Shown one piece after another: positions 32,242 to 40,571 of a DNA stretch of 64,000 nucleotides. The DNA comes from Actinomycetota bacterium (GTDB taxonomy: Bacteria > Actinomycetota > Acidimicrobiia > Acidimicrobiales > Ilumatobacteraceae). Below the pieces are notes generated by a model. The model made no database searches and was not told the DNA's origin. It worked only from the letters and a program-made list of their open reading frames with translations. Position 1 is the first letter of the stretch. Each line of letters starts with the position of its first letter. The stretch is from the NCBI GenBank assembly GCA_016871355.1, contig VFZC01000003.1:50077-114076 (forward strand), written 5' to 3'. The position numbers and the translations under genes were made by a program.

Positions 32242-33042
32242 ATGAGTCAGTCGATCTTGGTCGTCATCGGAGGCGGCAACATGGGTGCCGCGCTGGTCGG
32301 CGGCCTCCTCGAGAGTGGTGCGGTGGCGGCCCCCGACGTGGTGGTGGTCGAGGTCGTGGCGGCTCGTCGCGAGGTCCTGGGCTCGATGTTCCCGGGCGTT
32401 CGCGTGATCGACGCGTTCACGCCGACCGATCGCTGTGATGCGGCCATCATCGCGGTCAAACCTCCCGATGCCGCCGTAGCGGCTGCAGTCGCCGTGAAAG
32501 CCGGGGCTCGTCGCGTCCTGTCGATCGCCGCCGGAGTCACCATCGCCACGCTCGAGCAAGCCTGTGGTCGTGGTGTGGCCGTGGTGCGGGCCATGCCCAA
32601 CACACCGGCGCTCGTGGGTGCCGGGGCCAGTGCGATCGCCGGCGGCAACGATGCAACCGATGTCGACATCGCGTGGGCCGAATCGATTCTCGGTTCGGTC
32701 GGAATCGTCGTGCGCGTCGACGAATCGCAACTCGATGCGATCACCGGTCTCACCGGTAGCGGCCCGGCGTATCTGTTCCTCGTCGCCGAGTCGCTCATCG
32801 ATGCCGGTGTGAACGCGGGACTTTCACGCGACATGGTCGAAGATCTCGTTCGTCAATTGTTCGTCGGTTCGTCGCAATTGCTCGCACAAGGTCGACCGCC
32901 GTCCGACCTACGCGCGCAGGTGACGTCACCCAACGGAACGACTGCGGCCGGCATCGCCGTTCTCGAAGCGCGCGCACTGCGCGCGGCGTTCGACGAGGCC
33001 GTGTCGGCGGCGACTCGGCGCAGTCGCGAACTCGGTTCGTGA
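32242..33042 (+). CDS. proC: pyrroline-5-carboxylate reductase
   Basis: A 266-aa NAD(P)H-dependent enzyme for the last step of proline synthesis. The Rossmann motif is IGGGNMGAALVGGLL (about 9-23), followed by IIAVKPPD, RAMPNTPALVGAGASAI and the C-terminal GLTGSGPAYLFLVAESLIDAG, with DLRAQVTSPNGTTAAGIAVL near the active site. Length is normal for ProC. Monocistronic by position, with a leaderless-type promoter. Confidence 0.94.
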   Translation: MSQSILVVIGGGNMGAALVGGLLESGAVAAPDVVVVEVVAARREVLGSMFPGVRVIDAFTPTDRCDAAIIAVKPPDAAVAAAVAVKAGARRVLSIAAGVTIATLEQACGRGVAVVRAMPNTPALVGAGASAIAGGNDATDVDIAWAESILGSVGIVVRVDESQLDAITGLTGSGPAYLFLVAESLIDAGVNAGLSRDMVEDLVRQLFVGSSQLLAQGRPPSDLRAQVTSPNGTTAAGIAVLEARALRAAFDEAVSAATRRSRELGS

Positions 33043-33170
33043 CGCGACGCGCACGACACTTTTCGCGTTCGACCTGCGTAGCGATTTAGCACGAAAAGTC
33101 GGTTTTTCTGCACGCAGCAAGCATCCAAATTTTCTTGCTCCATCGCTTTCTTTTGCAGGACATTCGTGTC

Positions 33171-33176
33171 TAAGGT
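33171..33176 (+). promoter_or_regulatory. putative -10 box (TAAGGT) of SAM hydrolase leader
   Basis: TAAGGT in TGTCTAAGGT follows an unusually AT-rich stretch (about 33095-33160). A weak TTCTTT lies 17 bp upstream. It would start a transcript about 135 nt before the ORF. Confidence 0.45.
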
Positions 33177-33316
33177 GCGCCATAGGTCACAAGACCACCG
33201 GCTCTTCGTAGCCGGGAGACGCGCCCGAAAGGGCAGCGCCGACAGGGCCGGTGCCATCGGGGGGTTGGCACCGGCCCCGTCGCATTCTCCGGGACTTCAC
33301 TGACACACTGAGCCCG
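33177..33316 (+). ncRNA. structured 5' leader of SAM hydrolase gene, unknown class
   Basis: Four hairpins follow one another: GGTC/GACC (33185-33196, loop ACAA), CCGGCT/AGCCGG (33198-33215), GCCC-GAAA-GGGC (33223-33234) and a long GGGCCGGTGCC/GGCACCGGCCC 11-bp stem (33245-33277). The last resembles an attenuator without a U-tract. The downstream gene consumes SAM, so a metabolite-responsive leader is conceivable, but it does not match SAM-I, SAM-IV, SAH or c-di-AMP riboswitch consensus as far as I can tell. Confidence 0.4.
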
Positions 33317-34177
33317 ATGTCATCGCGCCGCTACGACACCGTGTCGTTCCTTTCCGATTTCGGACACGGCACCGATGCCGTCGGAATCATCAAGTCGATC
33401 ATGCGCGATCTCGCGCCCGATGTCGTGGTGATCGACATCGCGCACGACATCACTCCGTTCGATGTGCGGGCCGCATCACTCGCACTTGCTCGGGCGGTTC
33501 CGTATCTCCCCGAAGGCATCATCATCACGAGTGTCGATCCGGGTGCGGGCGGAAGTCGTCGCGTCGTCGCCGTCGAGATCGCCGGAGGAGCGGGCATCGT
33601 CATCGGTCCCGATAACGGACTCATCGCCACGGGTGTGGCTCTCGCGGGTGGCGCCGATCGCGCGGTGGTTCTCGATCGCGACGAACATCACCTCGCCTCA
33701 CCCGGTGCCACGTTCGCGGCTCGTGACGTGATGGCTCCGGTGGCGGCGGCGCTGTGCCGTGGAGTCGATCTCTTCGCGGTGGGTACCGAGATCGATGCCG
33801 CGACTCTTTTGCCGAGTGTGGTTCCGATTCCACGCGAAGAGAACGGCGGACTTTCGTGCGAAGTCATCTGGGTCGACCGCTTCGGCAACTGTCAGCTCAA
33901 CGTCTCGGTCGACGACCTTGCCACCGTGTGGGGCACGGCGCCCGAGCGTGCGCGCGTGTCGTGGGCCGACAACGTGCGCAACCTGCGCATCACCACCTCG
34001 TACGCCGACCTCGGCGCTGGCGCGCTCGGCCTGGTGGTGGATTCCACCGGACTGTTGAGTCTGAGTCTCGATCGGGCCTCGGCCGCACGCGAACTCGGGA
34101 TCGGCGAGGGGGAGGGCGTGCTCGTCACTCCCTCCGACGAGCAGGGCGTCACCGTTCCGGTCACTCTCCGTGCGTGA
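33317..34177 (+). CDS. SAM hydroxide adenosyltransferase (DUF62 family)
   Basis: A 286-aa protein of the chlorinase/fluorinase/SAM-hydrolase superfamily. SFLSDFGHGTDAVGIIKSIM contains the conserved SAM-binding Asp; VVIDIAHDITPFDVRAA, GIIITSVDPGAGGSRR and WVDRFGNCQLNV are family blocks. Members with this His-containing motif hydrolyse S-adenosylmethionine to adenosine and methionine with water rather than halide. The ATG at 33317 is preferred over the in-frame upstream start because family proteins begin close to the SFLSDFG strand. Confidence 0.87.
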   Translation: MSSRRYDTVSFLSDFGHGTDAVGIIKSIMRDLAPDVVVIDIAHDITPFDVRAASLALARAVPYLPEGIIITSVDPGAGGSRRVVAVEIAGGAGIVIGPDNGLIATGVALAGGADRAVVLDRDEHHLASPGATFAARDVMAPVAAALCRGVDLFAVGTEIDAATLLPSVVPIPREENGGLSCEVIWVDRFGNCQLNVSVDDLATVWGTAPERARVSWADNVRNLRITTSYADLGAGALGLVVDSTGLLSLSLDRASAARELGIGEGEGVLVTPSDEQGVTVPVTLRA

Positions 34178-34225
34178 ACGGGGCGCGTTCAGAAGGTGAC
34201 ACCAGGCCCGTCGGGCCCCCAGGGC

Positions 34226-34231
34226 TAGGGT
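34226..34231 (+). promoter_or_regulatory. putative -10 box (TAGGGT) of 27-aa ORF
   Basis: TAGGGT ends exactly 6 nt before the GTG at 34238, the same geometry as at fxsA. Confidence 0.42.
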
Positions 34232-34237
34232 GATTGC

Positions 34238-34321
34238 GTGCGTCCGGCAACGACCCTGACCATGGCGCTGCTCATGGCGGCGATCTTCATCGCGGGGATC
34301 GTGTCTCTCCTACGTCTCTGA
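34238..34321 (+). CDS. predicted 27-aa membrane microprotein
   Basis: GTG-started short frame encoding a single hydrophobic helix (TLTMALLMAAIFIAGIVSLL) with Arg at both ends, ending 10 bp before the acyl-CoA ligase start. A TAGGGT box ends 6 nt upstream of its GTG, matching the leaderless promoters in this window, which argues that this, rather than the ligase GTG, is the first translated codon of the transcript. It could be a regulatory leader peptide or a small membrane protein. No family is recognised. Confidence 0.45.
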   Translation: MRPATTLTMALLMAAIFIAGIVSLLRL

Positions 34322-34331
34322 ACGGTCCGTT

Positions 34332-35837
34332 GTGAATCTCGCCAGCATCATCGACCAACACCCCGACGCCGCTCCGGCGATCATCAGCCGGGGCATCGTC
34401 ACCGACTATCGCATGCTCCGCGAACAGGTGGAGGCGTTTCGCGGATCGCTGACCGAGTTGGGTGTTCACAAGGGTGATCGAGTCGCACTTCTGTGCGGAA
34501 ACGGCACCGCGTTCGTGGTGGCCTACTTGGCCACGGTCGGACTGGGCGCTATCGCGGTCCCGCTCAATCCGCTGAGCCCCACCCCCGAGCTGCAACGCGA
34601 ACTCGAAGTGGTCGATCCGTCGGTGGTGGTCGTCGAGGCCTCGGCCGTCTTCACGTTTGGTGGCGTGTCACGCCGCGAACTCGGAAGCCTGCGCCACATC
34701 GTGGTGACCGACGAGAAGAGTGCCGCCCAGTTGAAGGGTGACGCCGAGATCCATTCGTTCGACGCGTTGCTGGCCGGTCCGGCCAGCCCGTGTGTACCGG
34801 TCGACCCCGACCATCCGGCAGTGCTCATCTTCACGAGTGGAACCGCGGGCGCATCACGCGCGGCAACGTTGTCGCATGGCAACTTGTTGGCGAACCTCGA
34901 TCAGAGCAACTCCACCAGTGACCACATCAAGCAGGGAGACGTGGTGTTCGGCGTGCTGCCGATGTTCCATATCTTCGGTCTCAACGTGGTGCTGGGAGTC
35001 ACCTTGCTGGCGGGCGCCTGCGTCGTGCTCGTGCAGCGATTCGATCCGATCACCGCGGTCGAAACGATCGCCGAGCGCAACATCACGATCTTCCCGGGCG
35101 CACCGGCGTTGTGGGTGGCCATGTCGCTCCTCGAAGGGATTCCGGCCGATGCGTTCGCGTCGATTCGTCTCGCCCTCACCGGTGCGGCACGGATGCCCGA
35201 CGAAGCCACCGACCGTCTGCTCACCAAGTTCGGTGTGCAACTTCGCGAGGGGTACGGCCTCACCGAAGCGGCGCCCGTCGTCACCAGTTCGGTAGGAGTG
35301 GAAGCGCGCCGTGGTTCGGTTGGCAAAGCCGTCGACGGAGTCGACGTGCGTGTGGTCGACGAGACCGGCAACGACGTGTTGGTGGGTGACAGTGGCGAAG
35401 TGTGGGTGAAGGGCCCGAACGTTTTCGTCGGTTACTGGAACGATCCCGATGCCACGGCTCGTGTTCTCGACGAAGACGGCTGGCTGCACACTGGTGACAT
35501 CGGAACCATCGATGCCGACGGCTATCTGTACTTGCTCGACCGAGCCAAGGACTTGATCATCGTGTCGGGTTTCAACGTGTTCCCGGCCGAAGTCGAAGAG
35601 GTGCTCATGAAGCACCCGGCCGTGTTCGAAGCCGGTGTGGTGGGAGTCCCGCATCCGCAGACCGGTGAAGCGGTGCGCGCGTTCGTGGTGCTGAGTCCGG
35701 GCGCGGTGGCCGACGAAGACACGCTCATCGATCATTGCCACGACTACATCGCTCGATACAAGTGCCCGAGCAAGGTGCTGATCGTGCCCGAACTACCCCA
35801 CAACCAGTTCGGCAAACTTCTGCGCCGCGCTCTCTGA
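34332..35837 (+). CDS. AMP-forming acyl-CoA ligase
   Basis: A 501-aa ANL-superfamily ligase that adenylates a carboxylic acid and transfers it to CoA. LIFTSGTAGASRAATLSH is the P-loop, EGYGLTEAAPV the A5 motif, GWLHTGDIG the A7 motif, and the C-terminal swing domain has LLDRAKDLIIVSGFNVFPAEVE and the catalytic Lys in NQFGKLLRRAL. Resemblance is to long-chain fatty acid-CoA ligases; the chain length is not deducible. Its GTG start follows the 27-aa frame by 10 bp. The last 45 bp overlap the convergent membrane protein gene. Confidence 0.88.
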   Translation: MNLASIIDQHPDAAPAIISRGIVTDYRMLREQVEAFRGSLTELGVHKGDRVALLCGNGTAFVVAYLATVGLGAIAVPLNPLSPTPELQRELEVVDPSVVVVEASAVFTFGGVSRRELGSLRHIVVTDEKSAAQLKGDAEIHSFDALLAGPASPCVPVDPDHPAVLIFTSGTAGASRAATLSHGNLLANLDQSNSTSDHIKQGDVVFGVLPMFHIFGLNVVLGVTLLAGACVVLVQRFDPITAVETIAERNITIFPGAPALWVAMSLLEGIPADAFASIRLALTGAARMPDEATDRLLTKFGVQLREGYGLTEAAPVVTSSVGVEARRGSVGKAVDGVDVRVVDETGNDVLVGDSGEVWVKGPNVFVGYWNDPDATARVLDEDGWLHTGDIGTIDADGYLYLLDRAKDLIIVSGFNVFPAEVEEVLMKHPAVFEAGVVGVPHPQTGEAVRAFVVLSPGAVADEDTLIDHCHDYIARYKCPSKVLIVPELPHNQFGKLLRRAL

Positions 35838-36548
35838 GCGACGCGGTTCGGTGACCGCCACCAAGAATCCGGCGAACAAGATCACCACGCCGCTCACCAA
35901 CGTGACCGCGAAGGCTCGATCTTCTCCGAGTCGTCCGGCCAGCGAGCCGCTGGTGGACAGCGTGAGAGTGCCGATCGCGATCAAGGCGTTGGCCCACGCA
36001 TGACGTGACACGCTCACGACGTGTCGTGTGGCCGAACCGACAGCGGGAGTTCGACCACGAACCACGCGAGCGATCGACCACAGCGCGCCGATGATGATCA
36101 CGAGTGCGGCCACGCCCGACCCCACGGCCGCGAAGGCTCGTGGTGCGGCATCGAAGATCGCACTGCCTTTGGGCATGTCGTCGGCGACGATCGCACCCTT
36201 GGTGGGAGCGGTGAAGACCACGCCCGCCGCGGCACCCGACAGACCGATGAGCCACACGCGGATGCGATCACCCACTGCTCGGCTGGCGAGGAGATACACG
36301 GTGCCCAGGGCCAACCACGGAACGTTGAGAATCGCGCCGGCGAGATAGAAGACGCGGAACGACGCCAGGCTCCAGCCGCGTGCTTCGGCCCACCACAACG
36401 CCGCCGATCCGACGGCGAAGAGAACGAGCGAGACCGTCCAGGCCGCCTCATGTGGTCGACGACGCCGACTCCAGCGATCGAACGTGGAGATCGCGAACAC
36501 CGATGCGATGAGAGTTGCGGCGGCGGCGAGGGCCACGTCGACGGTCAC
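35793..36548 (-). CDS. seven-helix membrane protein of unknown function
   Basis: A 251-aa protein with about seven membrane helices: VALAAAATLIASVFAIS, AAWTVSLVLFAVGSAALWWA, VFYLAGAILNVPWLALGTVY, RVWLIGLSGAAAGVVFTAP, VAALVIIIGALWSIARV, ANALIAIGTLTLS and VSGVVILFAGFLVAVTEP. No cofactor or transport motif is visible. The GTG start is preceded by TAGTCT 7 nt upstream. It is divergent from rex and overlaps the ligase gene by 45 bp. Confidence 0.75.
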   Translation of the reverse strand: MTVDVALAAAATLIASVFAISTFDRWSRRRRPHEAAWTVSLVLFAVGSAALWWAEARGWSLASFRVFYLAGAILNVPWLALGTVYLLASRAVGDRIRVWLIGLSGAAAGVVFTAPTKGAIVADDMPKGSAIFDAAPRAFAAVGSGVAALVIIIGALWSIARVVRGRTPAVGSATRHVVSVSRHAWANALIAIGTLTLSTSGSLAGRLGEDRAFAVTLVSGVVILFAGFLVAVTEPRRSESAAQKFAELVVG

Positions 36549-36555
36549 GACGCCA

Positions 36556-36561
36556 AGACTA
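36556..36561 (-). promoter_or_regulatory. putative -10 box of membrane protein (TAGTCT)
   Basis: Minus-strand TAGTCT ends 7 nt before the GTG at 36548. Confidence 0.4.
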
Positions 36562-36638
36562 CGAGCGTCGTCGTCCGACGGTGACAGACGACCGATGTGC
36601 GAGGCGAGCGCGAGTCATCGCCCGAAAGGGCCAACCCC

Positions 36639-36644
36639 TAGCGT
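36639..36644 (+). promoter_or_regulatory. rex: putative -10 box of rex (TAGCGT)
   Basis: TAGCGT ends 8 nt before the rex ATG. Confidence 0.42.
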
Positions 36645-36652
36645 TTCGGTCG

Positions 36653-37336
36653 ATGCCTGATCGCCCCCGTCGCCGGATCCCCGAAGCAACTGTTTCGCGC
36701 CTGCCCGTGTACTTGCGCATCCTCAACGAGTTGGCCGGCGAAGGCGTCGATCACGTGTCATCCGATCGTCTCGCCGAGTTGGCCGGCGTGAACGCGGCCA
36801 AGGTTCGGAAGGATCTGTCGTATCTCGGCAGTTACGGAACTCGCGGTGTGGGTTACGAAGTCTCGTACCTCGTGTACCAAGTGCAACGCGAACTCGGCCT
36901 CAACCACGAGTGGCCGGTCGTGATCGTCGGTGCCGGCAACCTCGGTCAGGCGTTGTCGGGTTACGACGGTTTCGGTCAACGTGGTTTTCCGGTCGCTGGC
37001 ATCGTCGACGTCGACAGCTCGAAGATCGGCTCGCTGATCGGTGGTGTGCGTGTTCGCCACATCGACGATCTGCCGCAGATCGTCGCCTCGCGCCAGGTCT
37101 CGATCGGTGTGGTTGCAGTTCCTGGTGAGTCGGCTCAAGACGCGGCCGAACGTATGGTCCGGGCCGGCGTCACGAGCATTCTCAACTTCGCTCCGGTCGT
37201 GTTGTCGGTTCCGTGCGGTATCACGGTGCGCAAAGTCGACTTGGCGCTCGAGTTGCAGATCTTGAGCTACTACGAACAGCGTCGCGCCGGCACGTTGCAC
37301 GTCGTTCCCGGCCAGGGCAAGAGCGCCACAGCCTGA
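36653..37336 (+). CDS. rex: redox-sensing transcriptional repressor Rex
   Basis: A 227-aa NADH/NAD+-sensing repressor. The N-terminal winged helix (about 8-80) has PEATVSRLPVYLRILNEL, SDRLAELAGVNAAKVRKDLSYLG and the turn YGTRGVGY; the Rossmann domain starts at VVIVGAGNLGQALSGY, and VPGESAQDAAERMVRAGVTSILNFAP follows. The C-terminal domain-swap helix is present (DLALELQILSYYEQRR). Rex typically represses respiratory genes including nuo and cyd when NADH is low. The 20-kb respiratory operon begins 3.2 kb downstream, so it is the obvious candidate target, although no perfect operator is visible there. Confidence 0.94.
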   Translation: MPDRPRRRIPEATVSRLPVYLRILNELAGEGVDHVSSDRLAELAGVNAAKVRKDLSYLGSYGTRGVGYEVSYLVYQVQRELGLNHEWPVVIVGAGNLGQALSGYDGFGQRGFPVAGIVDVDSSKIGSLIGGVRVRHIDDLPQIVASRQVSIGVVAVPGESAQDAAERMVRAGVTSILNFAPVVLSVPCGITVRKVDLALELQILSYYEQRRAGTLHVVPGQGKSATA

Positions 37337-37350
37337 CACATCAGCCGACG

Positions 37351-37356
37351 TACGCT
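37351..37356 (+). promoter_or_regulatory. putative -10 box (TACGCT)
   Basis: TACGCT ends 6 nt before the GTG at 37363. Confidence 0.42.
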
Positions 37357-37362
37357 TCGGGC

Positions 37363-37953
37363 GTGCGTCCTTTCGGTCGATCGCTCGGAACCCTCGCACT
37401 CGTCGTGCTCGTTCTTCTGGCGCTGCGGGCCTGTGCACGCAGTGGTGACGACACCTCGGCCGCCCCGGTGATCGAGTCCCGACGCATCGACCTGGCTGCT
37501 CTCACGTCCACAGTTCGTTCGGGGGAGCCGTGGTCGGTGATCGACGGAGCCATGAACGGCAACGCCACCGTGGTGTTGGCCAACGGTCGGGTTCTGCAAC
37601 TCGCGGACGGAACACTCGGTGAGTCGACGTGCTCGTTTCCCGATGTCACCAACGCGTGCGTGCTGTTGGCTGACACGTTGGGCGACGGCATCGTGTGGTT
37701 CTCACTCGTCTCGGCACCCCCGAGTGGATCGAAAGAACTCGAATTGCCCGCGATCTCCCGGTTACTCGACGGCGTGACCTATGCGCGGCTCGAGAACGGG
37801 ATCGAGGTGCCATTGCTCGATCGGGTGGGTCGTCGCTGCGAGGAAGAGTCACCCAACTTGTCGTCGTTCGTGCAGCGGCACCGCGGCGAGCACGTGACGA
37901 TCCTCGATCTCGATCGCGGCGAAGTGTCGGCCGTGCGTTGCACGACCGGTTGA
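37363..37953 (+). CDS. exported or membrane-anchored protein, unknown function
   Basis: A 196-aa protein with an N-terminal hydrophobic segment SLGTLALVVLVLLALRACA; Cys23 at its end is not a good lipobox (LRAC), so it may be an anchor rather than a lipoprotein. The remainder is a soluble extracytoplasmic domain with cysteines in STCSFPDVTNACVLL, GRRCEEE and AVRCTTG, possibly disulfide-bonded. I do not recognise a family. The GTG start is supported by a TACGCT box 6 nt upstream. It ends immediately before the convergent reductase gene. Confidence 0.65.
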   Translation: MRPFGRSLGTLALVVLVLLALRACARSGDDTSAAPVIESRRIDLAALTSTVRSGEPWSVIDGAMNGNATVVLANGRVLQLADGTLGESTCSFPDVTNACVLLADTLGDGIVWFSLVSAPPSGSKELELPAISRLLDGVTYARLENGIEVPLLDRVGRRCEEESPNLSSFVQRHRGEHVTILDLDRGEVSAVRCTTG

Positions 37954-39198
37954 TCAGGCGTTGGGAGCCAGACGCACGATGGCGGCCGCGGCCTTGTAGG
38001 CGGCTTCGGCCGGACCGATCTCGTCGGGACGTAGCAAGTTGGCCATGATGCGCAACACCCATTCCATGAGCGTGCGGCTCTGTATGCCCACCCGACTCAA
38101 CTCGCGCATGATGGCCGGACGACCGATGATGCGAGCGAAGAGACGCGCCACCTTGAAGTACTGGCCGTACTCGTCGTCGAGCATCGACTGATAACGCTGC
38201 AGAGCAGCCGGATCGTTGGCACTGATCGCCTGGTGCAAGATGTCGGCCGCGATACGCGCGGTCTCGTACGCGTAGTCGATACCTTCGCCGTTGAACGGAT
38301 TCACGCTGCCAGCGGCGTCGCCGACCACGAGATACGTGGGGCCCGACTTGGGCCCGACCGAACCACCCATCGGAATGCGTCCCGATGTGGCCTTGCACGT
38401 GGGCGCACTCGGATCGATCTCCCAACGATCGGCGATCATGTGCGCGTACTCGGTGAGGAGATGTGTGGTGTTGACGGTCTTGAAATCGCGGAACGTCGAG
38501 AGCAAACCCACACCGATGTTCACGGTGCCGTCACCCACCGGGAAGATCCAGCCGTAACCCGGTAGGGGGTTGCCGTTGCGATCTTTCACGTCGAGCGCCG
38601 ACTCGATCCAGGGATCGGCGTGACGCGGGGTTTCCCAGTACGTGCGAATGGCCGTGCCGTACGGCCATTCCTTGGTGCGGAAGGTTCCGAGTGCGCGACC
38701 GAAGCGGCTGTTCGCACCATCGGCGACCACCACGTACTTCGCGGTGATCTCCTTGTTGGTTCCGTCCTTGGCCGTGACGTGAGCGCCGCGCACGAACCCA
38801 CGCTCGAGAATCGGCGCGTTGGCCTCGTGACCTTCCAGCAACGTCGCACCGGCCTTGACTGCGTTGTACGCAACCATCGTGTCGAGTTCACTGCGACGCA
38901 CCACGTAACCGTGTTGCGGGTAGATCGGGTGCGAGGGCCACTGCAGTTCGAGTTCGCGTCCGTGTGCAGTGGCGCGCAGTCCTTCGTAGCGGTGGTACTT
39001 CGCGAGTGAATCGCCCAGACCCATGTCGTGGATTTGCTTCACCGCACGCGGGGTGAGGCCGTCGCCGCACGTCTTCTCGCGCGGGAACTCCTTCTTCTCG
39101 AGCATCACCACGTCGAGGCCGTGTTGGGCCAACCAATACGCGGCCGCCGAACCGGCCGGGCCGGCGCCGACGATGAGAACGTCGTGCTGAGGGGACAT
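37954..39198 (-). CDS. geranylgeranyl reductase family flavoprotein, MenJ-like
   Basis: A 414-aa FAD-dependent reductase. The N-terminal dinucleotide fold is DVLIVGAGPAGSAAAYWLA; EFPREKTCGDGLTPRAV is the family motif with a conserved Cys; YLVVGDAAGSVNPFNGEGIDYA is the FAD/ribityl motif. Actinobacterial members near respiratory genes include MenJ (Rv0561c), which saturates the beta-isoprene of menaquinone; archaeal-type lipid saturation is the alternative. Its position between rex and the cytochrome/NDH-1 operon supports a quinone role. Confidence 0.83.
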   Translation of the reverse strand: MSPQHDVLIVGAGPAGSAAAYWLAQHGLDVVMLEKKEFPREKTCGDGLTPRAVKQIHDMGLGDSLAKYHRYEGLRATAHGRELELQWPSHPIYPQHGYVVRRSELDTMVAYNAVKAGATLLEGHEANAPILERGFVRGAHVTAKDGTNKEITAKYVVVADGANSRFGRALGTFRTKEWPYGTAIRTYWETPRHADPWIESALDVKDRNGNPLPGYGWIFPVGDGTVNIGVGLLSTFRDFKTVNTTHLLTEYAHMIADRWEIDPSAPTCKATSGRIPMGGSVGPKSGPTYLVVGDAAGSVNPFNGEGIDYAYETARIAADILHQAISANDPAALQRYQSMLDDEYGQYFKVARLFARIIGRPAIMRELSRVGIQSRTLMEWVLRIMANLLRPDEIGPAEAAYKAAAAIVRLAPNA

Positions 39199-39286
39199 GG
39201 AATCAGTGTGCCTCGCACGACGACGACGTGCTCAGGTGGGCGAGGTGCGAATGCGGGTGTGATGCGTTCCGTCGGTCACACGGCGA

Positions 39287-40102
39287 TCACTCGCCGCCAC
39301 CGACCATCTCGCTGGCGGTGGTGCCGAGACGCGGGTCGGTGCCGATGTTCAGCTCGGGGCTGTCGAACGTGAGCGATCCGCCCTCCAAGTTGGCGAAGAT
39401 CTCGCTCTCGGGGCTGCACCACTTCTCGTATTCCTCGGCCCAGTCGCCCGTCGGGTCGGCCCCCGACAGGTCGTAGCGGATGAGGCAGACCAGACCCAGG
39501 ATCTCGTAGTCGGTGAGCGCGCCGCCGTACTTGGCCCCTTGGGCCGGCATCGGGCTGCCGTTGTACGAGTACGGGGCATGGGCGCCGCCCTCGCGATTGG
39601 GGTCGCCGTAACTGGCCACCCCGGCGGCCCGGAAGGCCTCGGATCCGATGTAGACCCAGTTCAGCATGTCTTCGATGTGGGGGAACGTGAGGAGCGATTC
39701 GCCGTCCTTCAGGACTCGGCCAGCGCCGCCCGAACCGTCGGCTCCGTGGCACGACGCGCAGGCACCGTAATTTTCTTGTCCGATCAGGATCGGGCCGCTG
39801 GCCTCGGCTTTTTGCGGCTGGAGGCCCCGCACGTACATGAACACGAAGAGGGGCAGAAGCGACAAGGTGAGCATGGCCCAGGACGGGATTCGGCCCCGCT
39901 TCTTGGCGGCGGCCACGTAGGGCGGGTCGGGCTTCACGGGTGGGGCGACCGGCTCGGGGGCGGCGGCTCGGGTGGCCGGGGCAGCCGGGGAAGCGGCCAC
40001 GACCTCGCTACCCGGGGAGGAGGGAGCACCGGCGGAATCACCCGAACCGCTGGCTTTGCGGTCGCGAGAGCGCTTCAGGAGGTGCTCGGGAATCTCGGTC
40101 AC
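39287..40102 (-). CDS. membrane-anchored c-type cytochrome
   Basis: A 271-aa monohaem cytochrome c. It begins MTEIPEHLLKRSR, the same leader peptide as the cytochrome b C-half protein, followed by a Pro/Ala/Ser-rich cytoplasmic linker, one membrane helix (WAMLTLSLLPLFVFMYV, about 75-92) and a soluble domain with CASCH at 115-119; SPMPAQGAKYGG offers a Met ligand. It is divergent from the bc-type operon and probably carries electrons from it to an oxidase. Confidence 0.88.
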   Translation of the reverse strand: MTEIPEHLLKRSRDRKASGSGDSAGAPSSPGSEVVAASPAAPATRAAAPEPVAPPVKPDPPYVAAAKKRGRIPSWAMLTLSLLPLFVFMYVRGLQPQKAEASGPILIGQENYGACASCHGADGSGGAGRVLKDGESLLTFPHIEDMLNWVYIGSEAFRAAGVASYGDPNREGGAHAPYSYNGSPMPAQGAKYGGALTDYEILGLVCLIRYDLSGADPTGDWAEEYEKWCSPESEIFANLEGGSLTFDSPELNIGTDPRLGTTASEMVGGGE

Positions 40103-40571
40103 TGACCAGTCCTTTCGGGGGACCCTGTGGGGGTCGCAACGACTCCCTCGAGATTAGAGCCCGTCGCGCTGAACAACGGAATTTGCGCCCAAGTTCACGC
40201 TCATGTCACCGCGTGCCGGTGACCGTCCGCGACACGACCGTTGGTGGTGGAGCAGTTCATGACGTTGCGTGACGAATGACGAGCCGCGAACTTGTGCACA
40301 ACCATGCTCGCCCCCGGGGTCGGCCTGATAGACCCATTTAGGGAGCGGCCTGCCGAGTACCTCGGTCGGGACGGTCTCGTCGAACCCCCCTCCGTGTGAC
40401 CCGATTCAGATGCGCCGTGACCGACGTCTTGGTGCCTGACCAGGTGTGGAGTGGGTCTGATGAGGCCCGTCACGGCTAAAGTTCTCTTCGACCAACCCCC
40501 GGCGCGACCAGCGCCATCTCAGTCCACCTCGGGCGCAGACCAGACATGGCACAGAAAGGATGAACGGCCGA
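40103..40571. other. 469-bp regulatory gap upstream of the respiratory operon
   Basis: No convincing gene. It should hold divergent promoters for the cytochrome c gene and the plus-strand operon. A palindrome TTGTGCACAA lies at 40292-40301 and CCGAG-TAC-CTCGG at 40353-40365. TAAAGT at 40477-40482 could be a -10 for the operon. CTCTAATCT on the minus strand near 40150-40158 could serve the cytochrome c gene. Confidence 0.5.
40477..40482 (+). promoter_or_regulatory. putative -10 box of bc/NDH-1 operon (TAAAGT)
   Basis: TAAAGT lies about 90 bp before the first ORF of the operon; -35 is not clear. Weak evidence. Confidence 0.3.

Noticed and set aside
33165..33215. Partial similarity to the guanidine-III riboswitch (AGGTGCGCC...ACAAGAC)
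   Set aside because: The pairing partner of the GCGCC segment is missing and the downstream gene is not a guanidine transporter or carboxylase.
40292..40301. TTGTGCACAA as a Rex operator for the respiratory operon
   Set aside because: Rex sites need TTGTGAA and TTCACAA halves with a spacer (about 18 bp). This is only a 10-bp palindrome. It is kept as a note, not a feature.
40201..40473. A 90-aa minus-strand frame in the 469-bp gap upstream of the bc operon
   Set aside because: No ribosome binding site, no membrane or domain signal, and composition like a random high-GC frame; the gap is better read as regulatory.
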